DNA of 13,155 nucleotides from Bacillota bacterium. GTDB taxonomy: Bacteria > Bacillota > Clostridia > Christensenellales > Aristaeellaceae. The stretch spans positions 1-13,155 of the forward strand of contig JAEWVC010000084.1 of the NCBI GenBank assembly GCA_023459275.1, in the 5' to 3' direction. The notes beneath the pieces are model-generated. The model was not told the DNA's origin and ran no database searches. It saw only the letters and a program-made list of their open reading frames with translations. Shown piece after piece: positions 1 to 7,082 of the stretch. The translations under genes and the position numbers were made by a program. The number at the start of each line of letters is the position of its first letter. The first letter of the stretch is position 1.

Positions 1-23
1 CTCCAGGGAACCCCGGGGCATGG

Positions 24-39
24 CCGCTTCCGCAAGCGG
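24..39 (-). other. Stem-loop just downstream of the family 5 solute-binding protein gene
   Basis: On the minus strand, 11 nt after the stop codon, CCGCTT pairs with AAGCGG around a GCGG loop (perfect 6-bp stem). A CCCCGGGG palindrome follows at 11-18. There is no U-tract, so it does not look like a complete intrinsic terminator. Hairpins at this place in transporter operons often stabilise the binding-protein mRNA relative to the permease genes; that role here is inference. Confidence 0.4.
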
Positions 40-49
40 GTATCAAATA

Positions 50-1858
50 TTAGGGATTTACAAGCTCCAGGCCATACAGAGCGGCGATGCCGTAGCCGTC
101 CGTGCAGTCCATGGGCGGAATGTTCCTGCCGTCGCCGGATTCGGGGTAATTGGTCCATACGGACTCATTGACGGCGTGGAACTTGTCGGGGCGGTACATC
201 AGGGAGAAGGAGGGCACATCGGTCAAATAGATCTTCACGGCTTCGGTGTAGAGCTCCTTCACCTTGGCGGCGTCGGCTTCGGTGGGGATCGCCTTGATGA
301 TCTCGTCGATGCGGGGGTTGCTGTAGTGGCCCCAGTTGCCGCTCCAGTTGCCTTCCACGCCGATGTACTCGCTGCTCATGATCATGCGCACCCGGCCCCA
401 GGGCTGGATGGGCGAAGCGCTGTCGGTCCACATCATGAAGATGTCATACTGGTCCTGGGTGGCGGCGGTGACCACGGTCTGGTATACGCCCCAATCCGGG
501 AACTCGGTGGTGATGTTGATGCCAATGTTCTGGCCGGCCGCGGCCAGGATCTCCATGGAGGCGTTCCAGTCGGTCCAGCCGTAGGGGCTGCAGGCGTTGA
601 AGGCAAGCTCCTCGCCGTTCAGTTCGCGGATGCCGTCGCCGTTGGTGTCCACGATGCCGGCGTCATCCAGCAGCTTCTTGGCGCCCTCGATGTCGTTGCC
701 GGCCCATTGCAGGTCTTTCACGGCGTCGTGGTCATAGGCGGCCTGCTCCCCGTCGGTGGGGTTCATCAGGGACCGCGGGATCTGCTGGAAGGTGGGGGAC
801 TGGTTGGTCATGGCGTTGGCGATGATGGAATCATAGTCCACGGCCATGGCGATGGCCTTGCGGATGGCCACGTTTTGCAGGGCGGGAACGGACAGGTTGT
901 ACCAGGCGGTGGGCATATTCACGCAGATGCCGTAGGGGGGATCCTGCATGTAGGTGGAAATGGGCAGGTTATCCTTGAGCCACAGGTCCTGAATGTTAGA
1001 GATGAACTGCTGGCAAACGTCCACCTGGCCGGCCGCGAAGGCCACCTGGCCGGCGTTGTTGTCGGCGTAGATGGTGTGGGCAAGGTACTTGGGCGCGGGC
1101 AGCTTGCCCCACATGGAGGCATCCTGTCCCCAGTAGCTGTCATCGCGTACAAGGACAACCTTCTGCTCGTCGGCATAATACTTGTGGTAGGGGCCGGAGT
1201 ACACGGCGTCCTCGCCCAGGTCCTGCTTGATGGCGGTGGCGTCATTGTTGCAGCGGGCTTCCACGGTCTGGATCCAGGCCTTTTGCAGCACGTACACCTG
1301 CTCGATGTAGGTGATCAGCATCAGGGGGTTGGTGGCCTTGCCGTCCTCGGTGAGCTTGGCCTTGACCACAACGGTCATGGGGTCGGTGGCTTCCACGGCG
1401 TCCACATAGGGGGCGAAGCCAACGCCCTGGGCGTTGCCGATCTTCACGTTGGTGGCGTAGGTGTAGGCCACGTCCTCGGCGGTGATGGGGGTGCCGTCGC
1501 TCCACTTGGCGGCAGCCTTGATCTTGCAGGTGATCTCGGTGCGCGCGTCGTTCCACATGTAATCGCCGTCGGCGATCAGCGGGGTGAAGGAGCCGTCCAG
1601 CATGTTGTACATGTAGAGCGTCTCAAACATCGGGGTACGGGAGCCGCCGGCCCCCTGGGTGATGGCCATGGCGTTGTTCATGCTGTCGGACAGGGGGTTC
1701 CAGCCAACCACAGGGTTCCACTGCTGCCCGGCGAAATACAGGGTTTCGTTCCGGGGCAGCTCCGTGACCGTCGTCTGCGCAACGGCCCTCACAGCCGTAC
1801 CAAGGAGCATGGCCAGGGTGAGCAGCAATGCCAGGAGTTTCCGGTTCCGTTTTTCCAT
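50..1858 (-). CDS. ABC transporter substrate-binding protein, family 5 (oligopeptide/oligosaccharide type)
   Basis: A 602-aa extracellular binding protein of the SBP_bac_5 (DppA/OppA-like) class. The start is ATG at 1858, preceded by GGAGG with 7-nt spacing; an in-frame start at 1903 lacks such a site. Residues 1-28 form a signal peptide (basic MEKRNRK, hydrophobic LLALLLTLAMLLG, then AVA-Q), with no lipobox cysteine. The mature N-terminus (YFAGQQWNPVVGWNPL) and the middle stretch around WSDGTPITAEDVAYTY are typical of the family; WSDGxPxTAxDV is its best-known motif. Length is within the usual 500-650 aa. It follows a LacI-family gene by about 70 bp and probably shares its transcript; permeases would be expected past the left edge. 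The LacI neighbour favours a sugar or oligosaccharide ligand over a peptide (family 5 includes cello-oligosaccharide binders), but the ligand cannot be read from sequence. Confidence 0.9.
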   Translation of the reverse strand: MEKRNRKLLALLLTLAMLLGTAVRAVAQTTVTELPRNETLYFAGQQWNPVVGWNPLSDSMNNAMAITQGAGGSRTPMFETLYMYNMLDGSFTPLIADGDYMWNDARTEITCKIKAAAKWSDGTPITAEDVAYTYATNVKIGNAQGVGFAPYVDAVEATDPMTVVVKAKLTEDGKATNPLMLITYIEQVYVLQKAWIQTVEARCNNDATAIKQDLGEDAVYSGPYHKYYADEQKVVLVRDDSYWGQDASMWGKLPAPKYLAHTIYADNNAGQVAFAAGQVDVCQQFISNIQDLWLKDNLPISTYMQDPPYGICVNMPTAWYNLSVPALQNVAIRKAIAMAVDYDSIIANAMTNQSPTFQQIPRSLMNPTDGEQAAYDHDAVKDLQWAGNDIEGAKKLLDDAGIVDTNGDGIRELNGEELAFNACSPYGWTDWNASMEILAAAGQNIGINITTEFPDWGVYQTVVTAATQDQYDIFMMWTDSASPIQPWGRVRMIMSSEYIGVEGNWSGNWGHYSNPRIDEIIKAIPTEADAAKVKELYTEAVKIYLTDVPSFSLMYRPDKFHAVNESVWTNYPESGDGRNIPPMDCTDGYGIAALYGLELVNP

Positions 1859-1886
1859 ACGTATACCTCCGCGCGTTTTTATTGTG

Positions 1887-1903
1887 ATGGCCTTGCCGGC
1901 CAT
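1887..1903. promoter_or_regulatory. 17-bp perfect inverted repeat between lacI-type gene and binding-protein gene
   Basis: ATGGCC and GGCCAT form perfect 6-bp arms around a 5-nt spacer, 28 nt upstream of the binding-protein start codon. It could be an operator for the adjacent LacI-type regulator or an RNA hairpin in the leader. No convincing -35/-10 pair was seen in this 71-bp gap, so the binding-protein gene probably relies on the promoter upstream of the regulator. Confidence 0.35.
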
Positions 1904-1929
1904 TAGCGCCGATAGGACGGAAAGTCCGG

Positions 1930-2955
1930 TCAGATCTCCCTGACGGATTCGCCGGGACGGATGGTGCCCGGCAGGGTTACATGCTTTGGAACAAAGTTTT
2001 TTGGCTTTTCGATGGCCGTAAGCAGCATGCCGAAAAGCTGGACCCCCAGCCCCGCCGCATCCTGCTCCAGGGTTAAGAGCCTGGGATGCATCACCTGCGC
2101 CAGGTAGATCCCGTCATAGCCCGCCACGCTCATGTCGCCGGGAACGCTCATGCCCTGCCGCTCCAGTTCGTTCAGGCCCCCGATGCAGGAAAAATCATCG
2201 GGGTACAGGATGCAGGTGGGCCTTTGGGGAAGGGACAAAAGCTCCCTGGTAGCCTCCGCGCTGCTTTGGGGATCGTGATAGACCGCGGCCCGGACATATC
2301 CCGCAGGGACCTCCAGGTTAAGCTCCTCGCAGGTCTTGTAGTAACCGGCGATCCTGGTTCTTGTAACGGGGGTGTCCTCGCCGTGGATGTAGGCGATGCG
2401 CCGGTGGCCTTTCTCATATATATGGTTTATCAGGTCGTGCATACCCCGGGCGTTGTCCGAGATCACCGCGCTGCGGTGGCTGAAAAGATGGTCGATGGTT
2501 ACCAGGGGGATATCGCTGTTCACCAGCTCCATCAGCGTGGGCTCCGTAAAATGGGCGCTCACGATGATGACGCCGTCATAATTGCGGTAATTGCAATACT
2601 TTAAATAACTGCCCATGATGGTGGCGCCGTTGCAGTTGACGATGGTGATGTCGTATCCGCTTTTTTCCGCCTGGCTCTGCACGCTGCCGATAATTTTGGA
2701 AAAATACTCGTGCATCCAGATATTTCCGGTATTCAGGAAAACCAATATGCCGATGGTCATGGACCGGCTGGTTTTCAGCGCCCGGGCGGCTACATTGGGA
2801 AAATAACCCAGTTCTTTGGCGGCTTCCCGGATCCGTGCCGCCGTATCGGCGCCGATATCCGGCATATTGTTGAGCGCCTTGCTCACCGACGCGGCCGAAA
2901 CGCCGCAGCGCTTAGCAACATCTTTGAGTGTTACCATATGCTTCACCGGCCGCAA
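1930..2955 (-). CDS. LacI-family transcriptional regulator
   Basis: A 341-aa repressor-type protein with the LacI layout. The N-terminal helix-turn-helix is around residues 8-30 (TLKDVAKRCGVSAASVSKAL). The hinge helix is around 53-65 (PNVAARALKTSRS, with the minor-groove leucine position kept). A periplasmic-binding-protein-like sensor domain from about residue 67 includes SDNARGMHDLINHIYEKGHR, a family hallmark. Start choice: TTG at 2955 has AAGGA 5 nt upstream and lies just below a consensus promoter. ATG at 2937 (MVTLKDVA) is the more usual N-terminus but has only a weak GGTGA; either is possible. It probably regulates the sugar-type binding-protein gene about 70 bp downstream, and perhaps itself. 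The effector is unknown. Confidence 0.93.
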   Translation of the reverse strand: MRPVKHMVTLKDVAKRCGVSAASVSKALNNMPDIGADTAARIREAAKELGYFPNVAARALKTSRSMTIGILVFLNTGNIWMHEYFSKIIGSVQSQAEKSGYDITIVNCNGATIMGSYLKYCNYRNYDGVIIVSAHFTEPTLMELVNSDIPLVTIDHLFSHRSAVISDNARGMHDLINHIYEKGHRRIAYIHGEDTPVTRTRIAGYYKTCEELNLEVPAGYVRAAVYHDPQSSAEATRELLSLPQRPTCILYPDDFSCIGGLNELERQGMSVPGDMSVAGYDGIYLAQVMHPRLLTLEQDAAGLGVQLFGMLLTAIEKPKNFVPKHVTLPGTIRPGESVREI

Positions 2956-2978
2956 TCTATTCCTTAATCGTTATCGTA

Positions 2979-3008
2979 ATTATACGGTACACGGATAGGG
3001 CGTGTCAA
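2979..3008 (-). promoter_or_regulatory. Consensus sigma-70/SigA promoter of the lacI-type gene
   Basis: On the minus strand, TTGACA (3003-3008), an 18-bp spacer and TATAAT (2979-2984): both hexamers match consensus exactly. The start site would be near 2972, giving a leader of only about 17 nt to the TTG start. The sequence just downstream (TACGATAACGATTAA, up to the AAGGA site) is AT-rich with repeated CGAT and could hold an operator for autoregulation. Such a strong promoter would normally need repression. Confidence 0.85.
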
Positions 3009-3115
3009 TAGGTTTGCATATTTTTATAAGAATGGAAATTTATTCATTGTTAAAATAAAAACATATGGCCTGCGGAAGGCGGGCGGCGCGGCCGTTCCAA
3101 AGGGCGCGCGGCCGC

Positions 3116-3146
3116 AAAAAAAAAACCGCCCGGCGCAGGCGGGCGG
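3116..3146 (-). terminator. Intrinsic terminator after the IclR-family gene
   Basis: On the minus strand, starting 20 nt after the iclR-type stop codon, CCGCCC pairs with GGGCGG around a 9-nt loop, followed immediately by ten T residues (3116-3125). A GC stem plus a long U-tract is the textbook rho-independent form. It ends the central operon and insulates the lacI-type unit downstream. Confidence 0.92.
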
Positions 3147-3166
3147 GGCGGGGCGGAGAGGGCGGT

Positions 3167-3925
3167 TCACGGCAGGCGCTGGCTGATGTTTTGCGCGCAC
3201 TCCTTGAGCAGTCCGGCGTAGGCCTCCACCTTGTCCTGTTCCAGGCGGGGGGAGGGGCCGGATACGCTGACGGCGCCTATCAGCGCGCCGTTGCGGTTGA
3301 ACACGGGGACGCCCACGCACCGGATGCCAAATTCGTGTTCCATGTTGTCCACGCTGTAGCCCCTGGCCCTGCAGGCGGCCAGGTCCTCAAGAAGGGCGGC
3401 GCGGCTTGTGAGGGTGGCGGGGGTAAAGGGGAGCATGCTCTGCCTGTTAAGGGCCGGGGCCATCTCCTCGCCGGGCAGGAAGGCCAGCATGGCCTTGCCG
3501 ATGGCGGTGCAGTACATTTCTGCTTTTTCCCCCATCATGGAGCGCACGGTCAGGGCGTTGTCCGGGTATCCGCCGTCCATGTAAAGGACCCTGCCGTCCT
3601 TGGGGATGCCGAAATACACCACCTCGCCCACCTGCTGCGCCAGGGCGTTGATGAAGGGGCGCACCACCTGCTGCAGCCCCAGCCCGGCGTTGAGCACATA
3701 GGCCAGCTCCAGGATCCGCGAACCCAGGCGGTACCTTGCCGTGGCGGGGTTGCGCTCCACATAGCCGCAATGCTCGAAGGTGGAGATGATGTTATGGACA
3801 TTGCTCTTGTTCAGCCCCAGCTTTTCGCTGATCTCGGTAATGCCCTGTTCGGGCGCCTTGATCGTAAAGCACTCCAGAATGCTCAGCGCCTTGCGCAGGG
3901 ACTTGACCTTGATTTCTTCGCTCAT
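3167..3925 (-). CDS. IclR-family transcriptional regulator
   Basis: A 252-aa regulator of normal IclR length. ATG at 3925 has AAGGA 6 nt upstream; longer in-frame starts at 3964 and 4015 run through the promoter and lack ribosome-binding sites. A winged helix occupies about residues 5-66 (LRKALSILECF, GITEISEKLGLNKSNVHNII, YRLGSRILEL). The C-terminal effector domain shows typical IclR features: the GEVVYFGIPKDGRVLYMD stretch, CTAIGKAMLAFLP, RARGYSVDNMEHEFGIRCVGVPVF and GAVSVSGP. Members of the family such as KdgR sense keto-deoxy sugar acids. It lies 86 bp after the MBL gene, has its own promoter, and ends in a strong terminator. It is the likely controller of the upstream transport/catabolic genes; a 12-mer shared between its promoter and theirs supports this. 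Confidence 0.93.
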   Translation of the reverse strand: MSEEIKVKSLRKALSILECFTIKAPEQGITEISEKLGLNKSNVHNIISTFEHCGYVERNPATARYRLGSRILELAYVLNAGLGLQQVVRPFINALAQQVGEVVYFGIPKDGRVLYMDGGYPDNALTVRSMMGEKAEMYCTAIGKAMLAFLPGEEMAPALNRQSMLPFTPATLTSRAALLEDLAACRARGYSVDNMEHEFGIRCVGVPVFNRNGALIGAVSVSGPSPRLEQDKVEAYAGLLKECAQNISQRLP

Positions 3926-3940
3926 GCAAAGTCCTTCCTG

Positions 3941-3952
3941 CCGTATCGTATA
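3941..3952 (-). promoter_or_regulatory. Candidate IclR operator downstream of the iclR-type promoter
   Basis: The minus strand reads TATACGATACGG, matching 11 of 12 bases of TATACGAAACGG found just below the -10 box of the aldolase-operon promoter (11034-11045). With one more base it contains a small dyad, GTAT-acg-ATAC. It begins 10 nt after the -10 box, so a bound regulator would cover the transcription start. The function is inferred from position and the shared sequence. Confidence 0.4.
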
Positions 3953-3962
3953 CTTCCTTTTC

Positions 3963-3991
3963 ATTATAAACGCCCGCGCGCTCCCTGGCAA
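3963..3991 (-). promoter_or_regulatory. Sigma-70/SigA promoter of the iclR-type gene
   Basis: On the minus strand, TTGCCA (3986-3991; 5 of 6 to consensus), a 17-bp spacer and TATAAT (3963-3968). Predicted start is near 3956, about 30 nt before the iclR ATG. It lies entirely in the gap after the MBL stop codon, so the regulator can be expressed independently of the operon. Confidence 0.8.
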
Positions 3992-4011
3992 GCACGGCGG
4001 AACGGGCGGCG

Positions 4012-4740
4012 TCACCGCTGCCGCTCGGCCATGGCGCGCATGCAGGCGGCGGCCACCGCGTGATTGCTCTCAATCAGGCGCGGGCAGCCGTGCCCGCCGA
4101 ACACGGCGTCCGGGTGGCGGTTGAGCAGCTTCTGCATGCTGCGCACAAAGGCCGCGCTGTCGTAATCCACGCTGGCGGAGGTGCCCAAAATGGGCCGGTC
4201 GCCCTTGCTGCCGTCAAAGCCAAGGGTATCCCCCGTAAAGAAAAGCTTTTTCCCGCCGGCGTACACCACATAGACAACGCTTCCCTGGGTGTGGCCCGGC
4301 GTGGTGAGCACATCCACCTGAAGGTCTCCAATCTTCAGCGTGGTGTCCTTTTCGATGCGGATATCCGCCTGGCAGGGTTCAAACAGGCAATCGTCCTCAA
4401 AATCGTGCAATACGCAGGGGAAGAGGCTGGGGTCATAATCCCCCAGGGCGATGATCTGGTCGGCGTCGGGTTTTCCGGCTACCACCAGCGCGCCCTTCCG
4501 CTGGAAATACCGGGCGTTGCCCACATGGTCCGGATGGCCGTGGGTAACCAGCAGGTGGGTGATGGGCAGGCCCTCAAGGCCCCAGTAGGCCAGATTGGCC
4601 TCGATCATGGGCACCACTTCCCGGTCCGGCCGGCCGCAGTCCACCAGAAACAGCCCCTGCCCATGGCGCACGGCGTAAACATTGCCCAGCAGGCCGTAGC
4701 TCATGCCGGAAACCAAAAAAACTTCCCTGGTCAAATGCAT
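4012..4740 (-). CDS. Metallo-beta-lactamase-fold hydrolase
   Basis: A 242-aa MBL-superfamily enzyme with an apparently complete dinuclear metal site: THGHPDH at residues 66-72 (HxHxDH), H150 in TTPGHTQGS, D171 in FFTGDTL and H217 in GGHG. This pattern fits glyoxalase-II-like or lactonase-like hydrolases acting on thioesters, esters or lactones; the exact substrate is not predictable. There is no signal peptide, so it is cytoplasmic. ATG at 4740 has GGGAGGAAG upstream and overlaps the end of the preceding propeller gene by 10 nt, which suggests translational coupling. In this context it may hydrolyse a lactone, acyl or ester form of the imported sugar acid. Confidence 0.9.
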   Translation of the reverse strand: MHLTREVFLVSGMSYGLLGNVYAVRHGQGLFLVDCGRPDREVVPMIEANLAYWGLEGLPITHLLVTHGHPDHVGNARYFQRKGALVVAGKPDADQIIALGDYDPSLFPCVLHDFEDDCLFEPCQADIRIEKDTTLKIGDLQVDVLTTPGHTQGSVVYVVYAGGKKLFFTGDTLGFDGSKGDRPILGTSASVDYDSAAFVRSMQKLLNRHPDAVFGGHGCPRLIESNHAVAAACMRAMAERQR

Positions 4741-6164
4741 GCTTCTTCCTCCCTGTCCGCCGCAAGATACCGGCGGAAGTTTTCCAGCCGGTGAAAGGTC
4801 TGGTAATTGGCGTCATGAAAGTTGCGCGCCCTGTTTAAGGACGTGCGGGAAAGATACAGCAGGTCTTCGCCGTCCAGCAGCATGGAAACATATTGGAAGC
4901 CCACCTCCCCGGGGGGCATGGCGGAATAGTCCAGCAGGATCTTGGCGCAGCGCCAGCTGATCAGATCATCCGATACGTTCAGGGCCAGCACGTTGCGCTG
5001 GTTGGGCGTGGCCGGGGAGGCCACCCTGCTGGCAACGGCAAGGTATTTGCCGGTGGCCGGGTCCCTCAAAACATCAAACTTGCTGTTGGCGCCGTTGAAG
5101 TCCACCACCCTAGCAAAGGACAAAGGCGCCTCCATGTCCCCGGCGGCGGCGCGCAGCAGCACGGCTTTGCCGTGGTTGGGCACGCAGTCGGTGATCTGGT
5201 AGCGGTAGAACACCATCAGCTCCCCCGCCGGGGAAACCACGGCGCTGCCCTCCAGAAGTCCGCGGCACGGGCCGCAGACCGTGCCGGGCCAGGCCGGATC
5301 GTAGGGCACCGGCTCGCTGAGCGTCCAGTTCCCGGGGCACATCAGGTCCGCGTCCTCATTCACGGACAAAAGGCAGGACATGTGCCCGCCCAGCTTCCAG
5401 GCGCCGTAGTCTACGGCTGTCGCCAGCCTGCCCCCATGGGAAACAATGGGCATCGGCGCCTTGTGCGGCCCGGCGTCCAGGCTGCTGGCGGCGCCGGGGA
5501 ACAGGCGCGCGGGGGCGCAGAAGCTTTGCCCCCCGTCGCTGCTTTTGCCGATCACCAGGTCCCCGTACTCGGTGGTGTTGGCCAGCATATACACCTCTCC
5601 CCTGTGCAAAAACAGCTTGCCCCAGAAGCAGGGAAACAGGTCGGTAAGGTAGTCCCAGGACCGCCCGCCATCGTCGGAGGCAAAGATCAGGGTAAGGTTT
5701 TGGGGCGCGCCGGAGGCGAATACGTCCATGGAGGCAAGCAGCCTGCCCGAGGGCAGCTTCAAAAGCGAGGGGCTGCACAGGCTTCTGCCGGAAAAGGCGT
5801 AGATCTCGTCCTCCGGGTGCAGGTAATTGACCACCGTGCCGGGGACCGGCCCCGTGCGCGCGTAGCGCACGGCGCTTTGCGACGGCGTTTTGCCGCCGCG
5901 CTCCACCCAGACCTCATAGTCCATATACGGGGTAAGCCCGCCGAGGGCGGCGCTGCTCTCCCCCGCGGGAACAGCGCGGGCTTCAGGCGCGATATAGCTT
6001 TTCATGGGCCGGTAATACACGGTATGCTCTTGGTTCCCGCCGTCAAGCCAGGCAAGGCAGAGGGTGCTTTCCCCCGGCGCCAGGGCGCAGATATAGGGCG
6101 GGCGCGGGGCGCGCTCGCTAAGGCGTGTGTATGGCCGGTAGCTCCAGCCGGTAATGCCGTTCAT
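4731..6164 (-). CDS. Sialidase-fold (BNR/Asp-box) beta-propeller protein with FN3-like N-terminus, cytoplasmic
   Basis: 477 aa with no signal peptide. Residues about 20-105 look like a fibronectin-III-type domain (LCLAWLDGG... LTPYMDYEVWVERGG). The rest resembles the six-bladed sialidase fold, with Asp-box motifs SDDGGRSW (163-170), SSDGGQSF (208-215) and a weaker SDDLISW (398-404). The C-terminal NFHDANYQTFHRLENFR (448-464) is distinctive. Candidate acidic-pocket arginines are R321, R380 and R440. The stretch where sialidases carry the RIP motif reads SPSLLKLPSGRLL, so one canonical arginine appears missing. The gene starts 16 bp after the permease gene. It is likely a glycosidase or lyase on an imported glycoside, possibly not a true exo-sialidase. 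A non-catalytic role is less likely given the operon. Confidence 0.75.
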   Translation of the reverse strand: MNGITGWSYRPYTRLSERAPRPPYICALAPGESTLCLAWLDGGNQEHTVYYRPMKSYIAPEARAVPAGESSAALGGLTPYMDYEVWVERGGKTPSQSAVRYARTGPVPGTVVNYLHPEDEIYAFSGRSLCSPSLLKLPSGRLLASMDVFASGAPQNLTLIFASDDGGRSWDYLTDLFPCFWGKLFLHRGEVYMLANTTEYGDLVIGKSSDGGQSFCAPARLFPGAASSLDAGPHKAPMPIVSHGGRLATAVDYGAWKLGGHMSCLLSVNEDADLMCPGNWTLSEPVPYDPAWPGTVCGPCRGLLEGSAVVSPAGELMVFYRYQITDCVPNHGKAVLLRAAAGDMEAPLSFARVVDFNGANSKFDVLRDPATGKYLAVASRVASPATPNQRNVLALNVSDDLISWRCAKILLDYSAMPPGEVGFQYVSMLLDGEDLLYLSRTSLNRARNFHDANYQTFHRLENFRRYLAADREEEACI

Positions 6165-6180
6165 GCCTTGATGCTTCCTT

Positions 6181-7071
6181 TCATCCCTTGATGGAGCCGA
6201 TCATGATGCCCTTGACAAAGTATTTCTGCGCGAAGGGGTATACGCATAAGATGGGCAGGGCCGATACCAGGATGACAGCGTACTTCATCGTTTCGGCCAG
6301 CATGGCCTGGTTGGCCACATCCTCCCCCAGCATGCCGAAATTCATTTCGCTCATGAAGGTCTGCTGGCTGATGATGATATCCCGCAGCACCATCTGCAGG
6401 GGCATCATGCTGGGCGCGTTCAGGTAAAGCATGGCGTTGAACCAGGAGTTCCACTGGCTTACGGCGCTGAAGATCACCAGCACCGCGATGATGGCCGGCG
6501 AAATCGGCAGCGCCACGTACAGGAAAAAGCGCGTCTGGTTGCAGCCGTCCAGGCTTGCGGCCTCATAAAGCTCGCCGGGAATGCTGGAGCGGAAAAACGT
6601 GCGCGTGATGATAATATTGTACACGTTCACGCTGCCCAGCAGGATCACCGGCCAGACGGTATCCTTCATGTGCAGGGACCTGATCAGCAGGTACATGGGG
6701 ATCAGCCCCCCGGAAAAAAGCATGGTCAGCGTCATAAACGCCATGATCACCTTTTGCCCCACCAGGTTTCTCTTGGCCAGGGCAAACCCGGCCATCAGCG
6801 TAACAACGGTGGCGATGGCCGTGTAGGCGACCGTATAAAAAACGGTATTGGCATAGCCCGCCCACAGCGCGCGGTATTCCAGCACCTTTTGATACCCCGT
6901 CAGCGTGATCTCCCGGGGGTACAAAAACACCTGCCCGGTGCTCACCAGCGAAGGGTTGCTCAGCGAGGCGATCACCACAAAGTACAGCGGATAGGCCGCC
7001 GCCAGCAAAAGCAGCGCCAGCAAAAAGGTGGATACCGCGGCGAACCATCGGTCAAACCTGTTTTTCTTCAT
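6181..7071 (-). CDS. Carbohydrate ABC transporter permease, YtcP-like (CUT1/MalG type)
   Basis: A 296-aa inner-membrane permease. ATG at 7071 has GGAG (partly inside the previous stop codon) 8 nt upstream, giving an 11-bp gap; the GTG at 7089 is less likely. It has about six membrane segments, starting with residues 13-36. The EAA loop for ATPase contact is at about 170-190 (EAASLDGCNQTRFFLYVALPI). SGGLIPMYLLI and the ending FAQKYFVKGIMIGSIKG are hallmarks of the YtcP partner of LplB. It forms the transmembrane pore with the adjacent LplB-like subunit. The ATPase is not encoded here and is probably a shared MsmX-type protein. Confidence 0.93.
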   Translation of the reverse strand: MKKNRFDRWFAAVSTFLLALLLLAAAYPLYFVVIASLSNPSLVSTGQVFLYPREITLTGYQKVLEYRALWAGYANTVFYTVAYTAIATVVTLMAGFALAKRNLVGQKVIMAFMTLTMLFSGGLIPMYLLIRSLHMKDTVWPVILLGSVNVYNIIITRTFFRSSIPGELYEAASLDGCNQTRFFLYVALPISPAIIAVLVIFSAVSQWNSWFNAMLYLNAPSMMPLQMVLRDIIISQQTFMSEMNFGMLGEDVANQAMLAETMKYAVILVSALPILCVYPFAQKYFVKGIMIGSIKG

Positions 7072-7082
7072 TGCTGCTTCTC

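Noticed and set aside
20..1906. 628-aa plus-strand open frame opposite the family 5 binding protein
   Set aside because: Low-complexity G/V/H-rich translation with no family features, exactly antisense to a well-supported gene; a GC-rich third-position artefact.
3086..3115. Second hairpin (GCGGCCG/CGGCCGC) beyond the iclR terminator
   Set aside because: NotI-like GC palindromes in a very GC-rich stretch; no U-tract and not needed given the clear terminator at 3116-3146.
3065..4063. 332-aa plus-strand open frame opposite the iclR-type gene
   Set aside because: Antisense, compositionally biased, begins in the terminator region and lacks domain resemblance.
4893..6191. 432-aa plus-strand open frame opposite the propeller gene
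   Set aside because: Antisense shadow; the minus-strand frame has Asp-box motifs, good spacing to neighbours and a coupled downstream start.
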